A DNA stretch of 64,000 nucleotides from Trogon surrucura (Eukaryota > Chordata > Aves > Trogoniformes > Trogonidae): contig CM036621.1 of the NCBI GenBank assembly GCA_020746105.1, forward strand, positions 51,928,264-51,992,263, read 5' to 3'. Position numbers and translations under genes: made by a program. The number at the start of each line of letters is the position of its first letter. Position 1 is the first letter of the stretch. Below are positions 11,544 to 23,152 of this stretch, piece after piece. Below the pieces are notes generated by a model. That model had not been told where the DNA came from. It saw only the letters and a list, made by a program, of their open reading frames with translations, and searched no databases.

Positions 11544-14500
11544 AACTTGTTTAAAGAAAAATATTCAGGTTAACCTAGGTATTCCCATAAAGTTTTAGTG
11601 CAGTTGCAAATATATTGAGTATAAGATGACAGTAATTTGAGTCATTTGCTCAGCTTTACGTGTCAAATAACAAGGGCCGAGATGCACGTTGTTGAAATGC
11701 TTGTTGCCAAGTCCTGGCCAAAACTCTTTTGCAAAACCAAAGATTTTATTTTATTGGGCATAAAGAGATGTGCTTCTTCTAAATGTCATATAACTCCCTC
11801 AAACTACTAATGATTTCTAAAGTGGTATAAAGGATATTAGAGTTTCTATAAACTTGAAAGGAGAGGGGGGGAACCCCAAACACCTGACCAACTCTGTCTC
11901 CTACTGGAATTATGTTCTCATCTGAGATCCAAAGTCTGTCTTGAACACTGAATGCTCTTAAGAATAGCTGAAGGAGTTGGCAGGCAAGTGAGGGTAGCTA
12001 CACCGTCATCCATCTCTACGTATTTAATTTAGTAAATATGTAAGTTGTGAGAACATCCAAATATTGATTACAATTTGTGGGAACTGGCTGTTTTTGTTAG
12101 ATGGAATGAGATCCTTTGATATGCACCTCTATCAAATGTTGTAGAGCATTAGGCTGCTATATCTGAGCTTCATACACAGCTTATTGATATATTTCCCTTC
12201 AGAAAAAGTATTTTATATGTTAATATAAGCATCCAAATGCAGAATTTGAAATTAATGACAATCAACCTCTATGTATCAAAAACTTAAGAGATTAAATGTA
12301 CAATTACTTAATTATGATCTATGAAATATGCAAAAACCCCTGAGTTTTGGGCAAAGTATTTTTTTTAAAGAATAAAAGTTTTATAGCAGTAGGTGCTTCA
12401 AATTGTTCAGGGTTTGATTGTCTGTAGAGAAAATTACCCCTTAAACATTTGTTTCTACTGTTAATAAATAACCGAGATCTGAAACTTCAATTTTCAGAAG
12501 AGCTAAAGTATAGATTATATTAACTGATGGGAAAATAAATTTTAACTTCCTGGGAGAAGAAACAGATTGTGTCTCTTAATGACTTTGCATTTGTTCAAGT
12601 AATTTTGTAGTCGGTTCAGAGTGGATCTGAATTGTACCAACATTTATTATTATTATTCCTAATATCTGAACTATAACAATCAAAACAGAAGTAAAAAAAT
12701 TCTCATGAATTTGGGGGGTAATATGGAGTATGTGCATCCCCCTCCCAAAAAATCTCAACAAACAAACAAAAATCCCCAAACCCAGAACCAATTAAGAATG
12801 TATCCAAATGTTCTGGCCAAAATGAACTGTATCCTCCTTAATTTCCTGTTATTTTCCTCTAGACAAACCAAGCTGAAAAGAGACACTGATTTAATTTGGT
12901 GAGGAATGCATTGCCTGTCTGATGCCTTGTTTTCTGCTTGCTTGTGTCTTGCCAACGATTATCTTGTCAGGAGGTAATGTGGGCAGCAGAGAAGCAGTTA
13001 GGAGACTTCTGATAGAGGTAAACTTTTTTTTTTTTACTGTGATAAAACTCGATCTGAAACCAATCAAATTCTATTATTTAAAGACCTTATTTGCTCATTT
13101 TCCTGTGAGACAAATACTGCCTTTACAATTGACATTTTCTGGACCTGAACCGCTGCATGTTAATGCAACTTCTGGCACAAAACTGATTTAGAACTGAAAT
13201 TAAGATTAGTTAGAGAAACATGGTATAGAGCAGGCTCTGTGTTGTCTTCCAGTGCTGTTTGTTGAAAAGGATTTAGCTGGAATGTTCGTTCCCTCAGTGT
13301 CCTCGTGGGACCTGGGACATACAGGCTTTGTAGTTGGGAACCACCTGTGACATCAGGCACTTCTGGCTTCCATGCCAATGTGAAAATATCTATAGGAAGG
13401 AGCAACCTCTTTTAGGTCTGACATTGATGGAGTATTTGATACTTTATCGGGATCAAGTGGCTTGTCTGGGGCAAAAAATGGTAAAGCTACGAAGAAAACT
13501 GTGACTCTGGCAGCACTACAGGCAAGCCAATCTATTATTCCTGATATATCTGGGATGTAGTGCATTGAACATATTTCCAGAAAGAAACTAAAGACATGGC
13601 AATAGTTATTTTTTAAGGATTGCTCATTGCAATTTAATATTTATTTAATAATGCAATTTAATATTTAATTAATTTTATCAATTAGTACAATAAGCTTTAA
13701 ACTCTGAGCAATTGTTCTCCATCTGTTTTAGTTTTAAAGGTTTCTATTTCTTACTCAGATCAAAGAAAGCTCTAGTGTCCAAAAGATGTTCTGTTTCTTT
13801 CCTAAAGTGTTAGTTGAAAATATTACGTCTCATTCCAACCCTTGTCTTATTAATATCCTTTAATCATCTTGGGTAAAACACTGCTGATAGTTTTGGTGTC
13901 TATATGGCTACTTGTAAACTCTGCTCAGTTAAGAAATCAGTCATTTGTTTAAAGTCTAAGTAGTATATTTTTATATATACACAAACATGCTATGTGTGTA
14001 GGCTATAAATATACATCTAGATCAACGTGAAGCCTGAAAATCCATTTAGACATTGGATTTCTTGATGCAGTGACACATCTGACTTGGCACTTATACCTAT
14101 TGGACCAGCTTAGGGGACAAAAAGGATCCCCTTGGTACAGATGCACCTTGAAATGTTACAGACCCATGGAAGTGAGAGTGGGGAAGGATGGGCAGTCTGG
14201 GCTGGGGTGGGAAATTTGGTGCTGCAGAATGACTTTTGATGGTAGCTCATGGCAAGCTTCTTTATATAAAGAAGTGTGTCAGCTCTTTGGCAATGTGCTG
14301 GCTTTTTTGGGACAGAGTTTTGGCTTGAAGATGTCTTCTGTACTTGGATACAATAAATGTAAGGATTCAGGCTAAAAGGCAGAATAAAATTGAATTTACC
14401 ACTTGGATTTTTCTTTCAGGAAGACTTAGAAGCTGATTATGCATTTAATAATGCAGATGCTGAAAGATAATTTTCTTTCTTTACTTTTGTATTTCTTTTG

Positions 14501-17500
14501 TAAAGGTTACAATATCATTTGGAGTAAGTTCGTACACTTTGGGTCTTTTACATTTGCTTTAGTGGCAAATATTGAAAGTACAGTCGTGTTATTTGCCTTG
14601 AATTTGGGGTGGGGGAGAGGCAGAATCCTGGTGTCAGTAATAGAAGAAAAAACTTTTATTAGAAACTTTGTATCTATTAATAATTGTAACATGTAAAAAA
14701 TAAGAAAAATTCTTACAGCTTTTAGAAGAGTTGTTAACAGGGTCACAATTCAAACACCTTCCTTTACAAAGGTGTGATTTTGCTGAATTATCATGGCGTC
14801 ATTACTCCTTTGCTATTCTGTAATCTAGTTATGAGATTGTCAAAAATGGTTTTTAACTGTGCCTGTATCTGTTGTATTTGGGCTTTTTTTGGTAGCAGTT
14901 CTGGAAAGTTTTTTCCCTTTTGCTGAATGGCAATTTTAGGCTAGAATTACAAATAGTTCCAGCAGGTCTGCACAGAAAATATGCCCCTATTTCTTCAGGG
15001 GGAAACTGAATTGTGACCTCTAGTTCCAATTACATTAAATCACTTTTAAATGTGTGACGTCCTCCAGTAACACTTTTGATGAATAACTTGTGCTACTTGC
15101 CAATTTACTGGGGCCATAACCATCTTTCTGTTCTATATTTTTTCAGTATCTAGTGCAATGTGACCTTGTCTCACAATTCTGAAATCTACACTATGGCTGG
15201 AATTGAAGCGCATTAGTAATAGTATCAATTATTTTTTAAAATCAATCTGAAAATGATTGCGGCTAATGAACAACTAAGAAAATCGCGATGGTGTTTGCAG
15301 CAGTTTGCTAGTTGAGAAAGAAGCAAGTCATTGTTACATGAACATTTTGTTTTGGACTTTTCTGTACTGAATATGCACAGAAGTTTGGAAATGGCTTCTG
15401 GCACCTCATTGCCATGGTGATCAACTCCATGCATGATATAACAGCGTGAGTCAGAGCGCAACGGAAAACCAACCCTACTTCCAGCCCCTCTATTTGTTTA
15501 CATTCCTATATGCTGTGAAGAACATGTTGTGCTTTTCCTATTAGCCACGAATAATGTGTAGCAGCAGCAGCCGTCACCACAGGAAGGTATAAGGGAGGGT
15601 AGACAAACACTGGAGGAAGAACCTGTTGAGGTGATTGTAATCTTTGGTTGTTACTCCACATCACAAAATGCAGGGCGTGGCAATGATTGAGGCTGTCTGC
15701 TGCCAGGAGGAAGATGCTGGAGGCTTTATATTTGGCTGGTATAGAAGCACTAATGCCAAGGATTGATTGCATTGTGTCAAGAAATCATGAGGCCCTGAAC
15801 GTAAGGATCAAAAATTCAAGATAAAGGTTTTTATGCAACACCTTTATTTTTAATTTTTGCAGTGCTGTTTTTGTCTAAAATTTGGATTCTGCTTGAATTT
15901 TCATCTTTTTTTTTCCTGTTTGATTCATAATTTCAAAAATTTGCATGAGAAGACTTTGAAATACATAACAGAGGCTATGGTATTTATAGCAAAGTAAGGA
16001 AAGGTTAGTTTAATTGGGCAATGTTCCGATCTAGTCTGGGTCTGTCTGTCTTTTCAGCCTCCCACATTTCCGAGATGTCAAGTTGTTAAATAAGCATCAT
16101 GTTCTCCAGATTGATTAATTTTTATTTTTTTTACCCCCTCATACACTCTTCATGAACTCTTGCAGAGAGCAGGAACTGGTTGAATCAAGTGAAGGAGCAA
16201 TGAAGAACAGACTGTGTGGTTCAGCTCCCTGTAAAACCTTAAGCTTATGGGAAAATGTGGCTGTGAGACCTTGGTAAACGTACCTCAGATACAACCAGTA
16301 GTACCCATCAACCTTCGGACGACTGTTGCACTGTCCGCTGTTACACTAACTTCTTTCATAAAGATTTGAACTTCCCTGTTTAATTGTGCTGAAACTACTG
16401 ATATTTTTTGTTTTATTAACATGAAGCCTCAGTATTATCTAAAACAAAATCTTCACTACTTTAATCGTCTTTATATTGAAGCAAAAAAATTGAGGATGGG
16501 ATACTTACGAAGATACTTATATGAAGATGATCTTGCTTTATTTACAAGAGAGTTGGGATGAGCAGGGCTAGGGACTGTGCAGCAGGGCCAAGCAGTGGTG
16601 TGCTTTCAGCTTCCCTTTTGAGTTGGGCTTTCCCAATGAAAAGGAACACAATAGAAAAAGGTCTCAGATTGTCTGTGCGGGATGAGGGGAGGGAAGGAAA
16701 GGGCAGGGAAGCGTGGGGTCTTGTCTCATCTCCATCCACCACTCACTGTCAGCTGGGAAGTCTCAAAAAATAGATTTTTGCTGTGTCAACTTGTGTCCCC
16801 TTCAAATGTGAAAGTCAAACTCTACCTTCACCTTCTGATTTCAATGTGTAAAACTTATCTTCTTCTAGGACTTGGCAGCTTTATACCCCTTCTTGCATGA
16901 GTGCACTATTCTGAGCTTTATATTAGAGCAATGAAACAGCCAGATTGAGGGCTATCTGTAATATCAATACTTGTTTCTTTTGGGGCAAGATTGTAAATAC
17001 AATGCAAGTTAGAGGCTTGGATTTTATCTACAGTTCATCAGATGACTGCCACCTCTTCTTCAGACCAATTACTTGCACAAGATCCAACAGTCCTATCTCT
17101 TGGGGTTTTTCTGTCATTTTTGCACATTTAACAGTATTAAATCAGCTGAACAGCACTAAATATTTTCAGGCTTTTAAACGTTTTTGAGCACTTTTTCCAA
17201 TGTGGGATTTCATAAATGGTATGCTATCCAGTATCAGATGAATAAACTTTGAGAATGAAATCACAGTAATATGTCCCAGCTTTTGTCTACCGTATTAGTT
17301 TGTTTGGACAAATGGCAACTGTGGCAATTTTTTTCTCCTACCTCCTTTTTGCATTTGTGAAGACAGAGGCTACTTCATGAGTTGAGTTTACAACTTCTGT
17401 TGAAAGGACTTCCAATTCTGTTTTCAGACCACAACCCCTAGGACATTGCAACATTTGGATGTTGTTTGGATTATTTCTGTGTGGATTTCCCCACTGGTGA

Positions 17501-18458
17501 ATGTATAGTTCTGTGTGAAACCAGTGGCCATGCTCAAAGTGTAATGCGAAGAAGAGAAAAACAAAAAGGTATGAAACTAATGTGAGCTGATGTAAGCTGC
17601 CAAGGAAATAACAAAGGGGTAAAAAATAGAGTAACTTTTTCTGACAAAAACCAAAAGACAAGTTAAAGGTAGAGGCCTGCCCAAGAACCCTTTGCACTTT
17701 CTCCTGGATCTACTTTGTCCTTATGCTTGTAGTGAGATCTCTGTTGGCAGTCTTTATGAAAGACATATTTTGTGAAAAAAAAACAGTTCAAGAAATGAAG
17801 CAGAGGGGAAAGTGGAATTACCCTGAATTATTTCTCTCTCTGATCAGATTGTTTCTCTGGCAATTGAGCTGGTTGCAGAGCAAGACAAGCAATCTGAAGA
17901 TGTTAATATTTTTTTTCTGTAGAGATTTATGTTAAATATTGATGATTTAGAGGGCTCCAGTCAGGGAAGTCTACAGACAGTATGACAGTAGCCATGAGCC
18001 ATTGCCAGCCACCTCCAATTCTACCTTATCCTGTAAAATTCATTAGCAGCAGCATGTTTTGCAACACACAGGGAATAGCACACCTATAGTCACAATTCAT
18101 AAGAAAAAATACCTTGCTAGTCTTTAATTATCTAACCTGAGATATTAGCTGCGTGCTTCTACTTACTCCCACCTTTACTCCTTTATAAGAAAGAGCCTTT
18201 GCTGGATAATGAAAACATAGCAAGGTAAGATTGCTGATGTTTCTGTGGGCAAATGTTATGGCACTGTTTAAAAATTAAGGGTAGAAATTAAATAATTTGA
18301 AATATTTGATGTAGATTGAGTTAATGAAGTTTACCGGAACCTACTATTTTCCAACTACTCTTTATAAAGCAGGAGTAAGCATCACTAGAGGTGGTCTTCT
18401 ACGTATAAAGAGTAGGCTCTTTGATTCTCCTGTTTCCAAATGGCACTGTATGACTGGT
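11544..18458. other. Anonymous non-coding DNA, 6.9 kb
   Basis: No recognisable gene. The longest open frames (119 codons on the minus strand at 17338-17697, 101 codons at 14070-14375) have no known domains and are rich in aromatic and leucine residues, as AT-rich random translation gives. A 24-bp tandem duplication lies at 13629-13676. The rest is A+T-rich with short homopolymers. Confidence 0.5.
13629..13676. repeat. Two-copy 24-bp AT-rich tandem repeat
   Basis: GCAATTTAATATTTA occurs at 13629 and again at 13653, each followed by a similar AT-rich nonamer, giving two adjacent copies with period 24. This looks like local slippage or duplication. Confidence 0.7.
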
Positions 18459-19153
18459 CATAGAATTGTAGAATCATGGATCATGGAGTCCAACCATTAA
18501 CCCTACTCTGCAAAGCTCACACCTAAACAATATCCCTCAACACCACATCTAAACGACTTTTAAACACACACAGGGATGGTGACTCAACCAGCTCCCCGGC
18601 AAGCCTATTCCAAAATCTGACTACTCTTTCTGTGAAAATTTTTTTCCTAATATCCAGCCTAAACCTACCCTGTTGCAGTTTGAGGCCATTCCCTCTTATT
18701 CTATCACTAATTACCTGTGAGAAGAGACCAGCACAAACCTCTCTACAATGTCCTTTCAGGTAGCTGTAGAGAGTCATGAGGTCTCCCCTCAGTCTCCTCT
18801 TCTCCGAACTAAACAGGCCCAACTCCTTCAATCATTTTCATAAGATTTATTCTCCAGGCCCTTAACCAGCTTCGTTGCCTTCCTCTGCACTCACTCCAGC
18901 ACCTCGATATCTCTCTTGCATTGAGGTGCCCAAAACTGGACGCACAATACTCAAAGTGTGACCTCACCAGTGCTGAGTACAGGGGGACAATCACCTCCTT
19001 GCTCCTGCTGGTCACACTATTTCTAACACAAGGCAGGATGCCATTGGCCTTTCTGGCCACCTGGACACACTGCTGGCTCCTACTCAGCCACTTGGAGATT
19101 AGAACCCCCAGGTCCCTTTCTGCCAGACAGTGTTCCAGCTACACTTCCCCTAT
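18459..19153 (-). mobile_element. CR1 LINE, 0.7 kb, older subfamily
   Basis: Minus-strand CR1. The 3' end on the plus strand is at 18459 with degraded CATAGAAT units. Two overlapping frames carry ORF2 C-terminal sequence. The first, 18809-19060, reads [37 protein letters not shown]. The second, 18523-18831, reads [17 protein letters not shown]...[15 protein letters not shown] and ends LDVVLRDIV. The frame shifts between them and the sequence is clearly diverged from the young copies ([12 protein letters not shown] replaces [12 protein letters not shown]), so it is an older insertion from another subfamily. The 5' truncation lies just upstream of the segment encoding ERDLGVL and meets a microsatellite at 19155. 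Confidence 0.92.
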
Positions 19154-19154
19154 C

Positions 19155-19201
<47 letters not shown>

Positions 19202-19202
19202 T
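19155..19202. repeat. Self-complementary (GT)n(AT)n(AC)n microsatellite
   Basis: GT repeats, then AT repeats, then AC repeats over 48 bp. The outer arms are reverse complements, so the tract as a whole can fold on itself. It starts within two bases of the 5' edge of the minus-strand CR1. Confidence 0.9.
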
Positions 19203-22200
19203 GTATACACAGATGGGTCCTGCCCATGTTGGATTATTTTGACTCTACTAACATACCCACCGAGCCTTTAAATTCGATTCCAAGCCAGGGCACTTCACAA
19301 GCTCTAGAAGTCTAATCCGATGTAAACTTTCAGCAGACCTGAAATGTTTGGTAATTTTTGCTGTTCATTATTACAAAAGTGCAGTAAGATGTTGTGTGGT
19401 TTGGTGATGGGCTTTTCTTTATTTGTTGTTACTCATATTTCACCTGTTTTGTGGCTTTCATTACTTTCCAGAAACAATCAATTTAACAACTGTCTAGCTC
19501 TGGATTTTCTTTTCTGCTACAAAGTGTTTGCCAGGATACCTTAACCTTTCTTCACATGCAATTTCTGAAACATTTTGGAGGGAAACCAGCATGTACATAC
19601 AGCACTACCAACAACCTATTTTCTAAATCATCTGACAACCAAGATGTGCACCTACCTAGGTGTATTTATAGGGCTGTTTTTACAGTTTGCTAGATGTTTT
19701 TGCGGTGTGTAATGTGGCAGGTGCCACTGGAGGGCTTGCAAGCTGTTAAAGCGAAACTCTGCTAATCCCATGTGCTGTATTCGTAATTTTTGCTATAAAA
19801 TCATATCCTAGGTGAATCATGTGTGCTGTGTGATTGTGATTTGACTGAAAATAATTATTCACGTAGTTATTGACTATCACTAAAGTGTTGGTCGTTCTCC
19901 TAATATGGCTGTCACAATTCCCTGCCAGGTCTTCATCACTCTGCCACTAATTATTTTGGTCTATAGATTCATTGTAGAAGTCATATGTAAAAAGCTGAAA
20001 GCAGCAATACTACTTCATATTTGTGTTCAGAGTGATCCGTTGCTGACAGTCATTGTAGTACTGTTCAGGAAAACAGTGTCTCACAGAGCTAGAGGGTGAT
20101 CGCTTGGAAAGTTTGATTTGAACTTGAGTGCTGGGGTTTTAGCATGACAGCTCAGGGATAGAGTGGAGAAGTGTAATGCAACAAAAGAAGAAAAAAGAAA
20201 GATAATTTAAAATAGGAAAGAGGAAGCGGGAAAGAACTGATAAGAAATGGTAGGAACCAGAACTCTCTATTGTATTTATGGTAGAAATAAGTTTTAGGGG
20301 AACTCAGAGACTATGCACCTTGATTAAGCTTACTAGTGTTAAGATGGCTGTAGCTGGACAGACAGTTGCCTACTGATGGAATAAGTCAGGAACCCAAAAA
20401 TCTTCAGAAAATCATCAGGAAGAAACTGTTTACTTGTTGCTGAAGAACTGAGGCAAAAATGTCAACTGACTGATATTCCAAATTAACTCTTTGTTCTTGG
20501 ATTTTTTTCCCTGTAGGTTCTGAATAGGAGCCACTCTTCCTCCATTTCTTCCATCACATATTTGAACAGAAATGATTTCTGTGTGCAACTAAGTACTAAT
20601 TCTCCACATATGTTGCGTAGAAAATTTGAAACATGGAACAAGTGAACCAGAAAATGCCACATTTTTTTCAGCCTACTTAATTTCAATGTTTCAGTGATGT
20701 GCGGACCTTAGAAAAATTTGATCTAAGAGTGTTACTATGCTATTTTAGAAACAAGATGTGGATGAATGTATTAAAACTATTTAAAGTGTGGGTGTAATTC
20801 ACAAATCCGAATTTCTGATAAGTTAATGTCTTTTTTTCAGTAAGGGTTTCCTCTCATAGACTGTAAGGATGTTATGCAGCTGTGTTTGGCAGAACTTAAA
20901 ACCACAGACATTTAAAATGGAGGAAAAACATTGTCAGAAGCTGCTTAAAAGTAAGTTCTCTCAGGTAAAAATGAATCAGTCTAGTCTAAAGTGCTTAAAG
21001 TTGCCCCTTATTATTTGTGTGTAAATAACGCAATGGTGTTGCACTGAAAATGAAACAGAGGAGTTGTGGAGTAGTCCACAATATTCTGATGGCATTTAAT
21101 TTCTATGTATTCTGCCATGCAGAAAACAAAATGCTCCTGGAAGATTGTGAGTTCAGATTGCACGCAGGTGATGTGTTGGAGAGAATTGTTATTGTCAACA
21201 AGACATCTACAGAACATGCGTAGAAAGTCTTTAGCGAAATTGCGGTTAGCAGAGAAAAGAGTAAGCAATTGTCTTCCCAATCTTGCTTGAGATTAATGTA
21301 GTGCAAGGGTGAAGATGCTGTGCAAAACTGTGGAATCAAAACACAGTGCTAGGTTTTCATCCTTGAAGAACAGTGGCTTTTCTAACTGACGAGGCTCTCT
21401 AGCTATTGTTTTTTAACCCCTGTTAGGAATGGTCTGTGCTCTATCCTGGGAGATACTCTACAGAGCTCTATTTGGGAACTGTCCCAATTTCTTCTGCAAG
21501 AAATCACTATGTTCTGCATTTTCATCCTCAAGGCAGTTCTGTCAGAGTTAAGATACTTCAGCAGTCTGAAAGTAGTTAATTCCCAATCATTTTACTATTC
21601 CTGCAATGGTATTTGTCATAGGGTAAGATAATATTCTTATTATCTCTGCATCATTGGCACAGATGAGACCTAGAACAGTTTTCAGTTAGGAGGTCCATAT
21701 GGAGACTTAGTCTCCATTAATGAAAATTATAGGGCCTGAAGTGTCTAAAATCCCTTGAATTATCTGTTTTGAGATTAAACTTGTAAAAATGCAGCTAGAA
21801 TAATGCTGGAGAGTAAACAACATGCAAGCTGTATCTAGCAATTTTTGATTTATATGCTGCACTGAGCCAAAACAAAGGCCTTCATAAAGTTTTCACCCAC
21901 GGTTACTCCTACAATAATAACTGCAGTTTGACATCACCCAAGCCACTAAAGAAGAAGTAACAACTGTGTTAGGCACTTCTTGTTGGTTTTGTCTGTGCTT
22001 TAAATTAATGAGACGGGGGGGAAGTACAAACAAACTTACAATTAGCAGGTTAAATTCAACTCCAGGTTTATGGTGATGTACATGCAGGCTACATTCATTT
22101 TGCTACTGCGGCTGAGTTTGGAGTTGCAGTGGTGTAAGTGCTTGTGTGTGCTGTAATAAATATGTTCCCACATAAAGTACAAACTAAAATGCCTTAGAGT

Positions 22201-22724
22201 CCAGAAAAACTAGCATCCCTAGGGGATTTTCTCTCTGATCTCATAATTTTGCTGCTTCATTTATTCACTAAATGACTATTTTGCCATACAACAGGGAGGG
22301 ATTCTTAAGGGGCAGCAGATCTGTACACTTTGCTGTTCTCCATGCAGCTGGGCTGGCTGCCTCACCCACTCCATCCTATACCAGTAAGTCTTCCAGCAAT
22401 GGTACCAGGAGTCACAAGTTTGTTTGGGGTTTGGTTTGGTTTTTTTTTAAATATTACTTTTAAGGTTGCTATGTCTTCTTTAAAAAAAAAAAAAATCTGA
22501 TTTTTTTAATTCTGCATCTCTGCATGAGAGAAACCATAATAATAATATTTGAGGTGAAACAGGAAAAAAAAAAAGAGAACAGTAAGTTTTCTTTTAAAGG
22601 GTTCTTTTAGTACTGCTTTTACTGGAGATGCTTTCTGTGTCTCAGCTGGTGGCAAACAAGATGACTATTCTGATAAGATTTGTATAAATGTAGTGACTTT
22701 TGTGATGAGGGCAGAAATTTTCAT
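19203..22724. other. Anonymous non-coding DNA, 3.5 kb
   Basis: No recognisable gene or interspersed repeat. Open frames stay below about 90 codons and match nothing I recognise. There are A and T runs around 22440-22575. Confidence 0.5.
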
Positions 22725-23152
22725 CTGCTCTGGTGAAATCTCACCTAGAGTACTGTGTCCAGCTCTGGTGCATTCAGCACAAGGACATGAACCTTATAGC
22801 AGCATTCCAGTACCTAAAGTGGGCCTACAAGAAAGCTGTGCAGGAAGAGTTTACAAGGGCATGTAAATATAGGGGGGCATCTAAATATAGGAGGAGGGGC
22901 AATAGTTTTAACCTAGAGCTGGGTAGATTTAGATTAGACGTTACAAAGAAGTTCTTTACAATGAGGGTGATGAAACCCTGGCACAGGTTGCCCAGAGAGG
23001 TGGTGGAGGCTCCATCCCTGGAGACATTCAAGGTCAGGCTTGATGGGGCTCTGAGCAACCTGATCTAGTTAAAGATGTCCCTGCTCACTGCAGGGGGGTT
23101 GGACTAGATGACATTTAAAGGTCTCTTCTGACCCAACATATTCATTCTATGA
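22725..23152 (+). mobile_element. CR1 LINE with internal in-frame deletion
   Basis: A plus-strand CR1 copy that starts in the segment encoding SHLEYCVQLW and runs to a final ATTCTATG at about 23150. A frame of 111 codons (22733-23068) ends ..LPREVVEAPSLETFKVRLDGALSNLI-stop, the normal C-terminus of ORF2. Between HKDM and NLIAAFQYL (about 22785-22795) the block that encodes '[19 protein letters not shown]' in other copies is absent, about 125 bp, and the frame is kept. A short tandem duplication (GCATGTAAATATAGG, then GCATCTAAATATAGG) lies at 22859-22891. The 3' UTR carries GGGTTGGACTAGATGACATT. This is an older subfamily than the copy at 7838. Confidence 0.92.

Noticed and set aside
11097-11545. 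Plus-strand open frames of 64 to 102 codons
   Set aside because: Antisense shadows of the minus-strand CR1 ORF2 end.
17338-17697. Minus-strand frame of 119 codons with a hydrophobic stretch
   Set aside because: The hydrophobic part comes from AT-rich sequence (Phe, Leu, Tyr); no membrane-protein family is recognisable.
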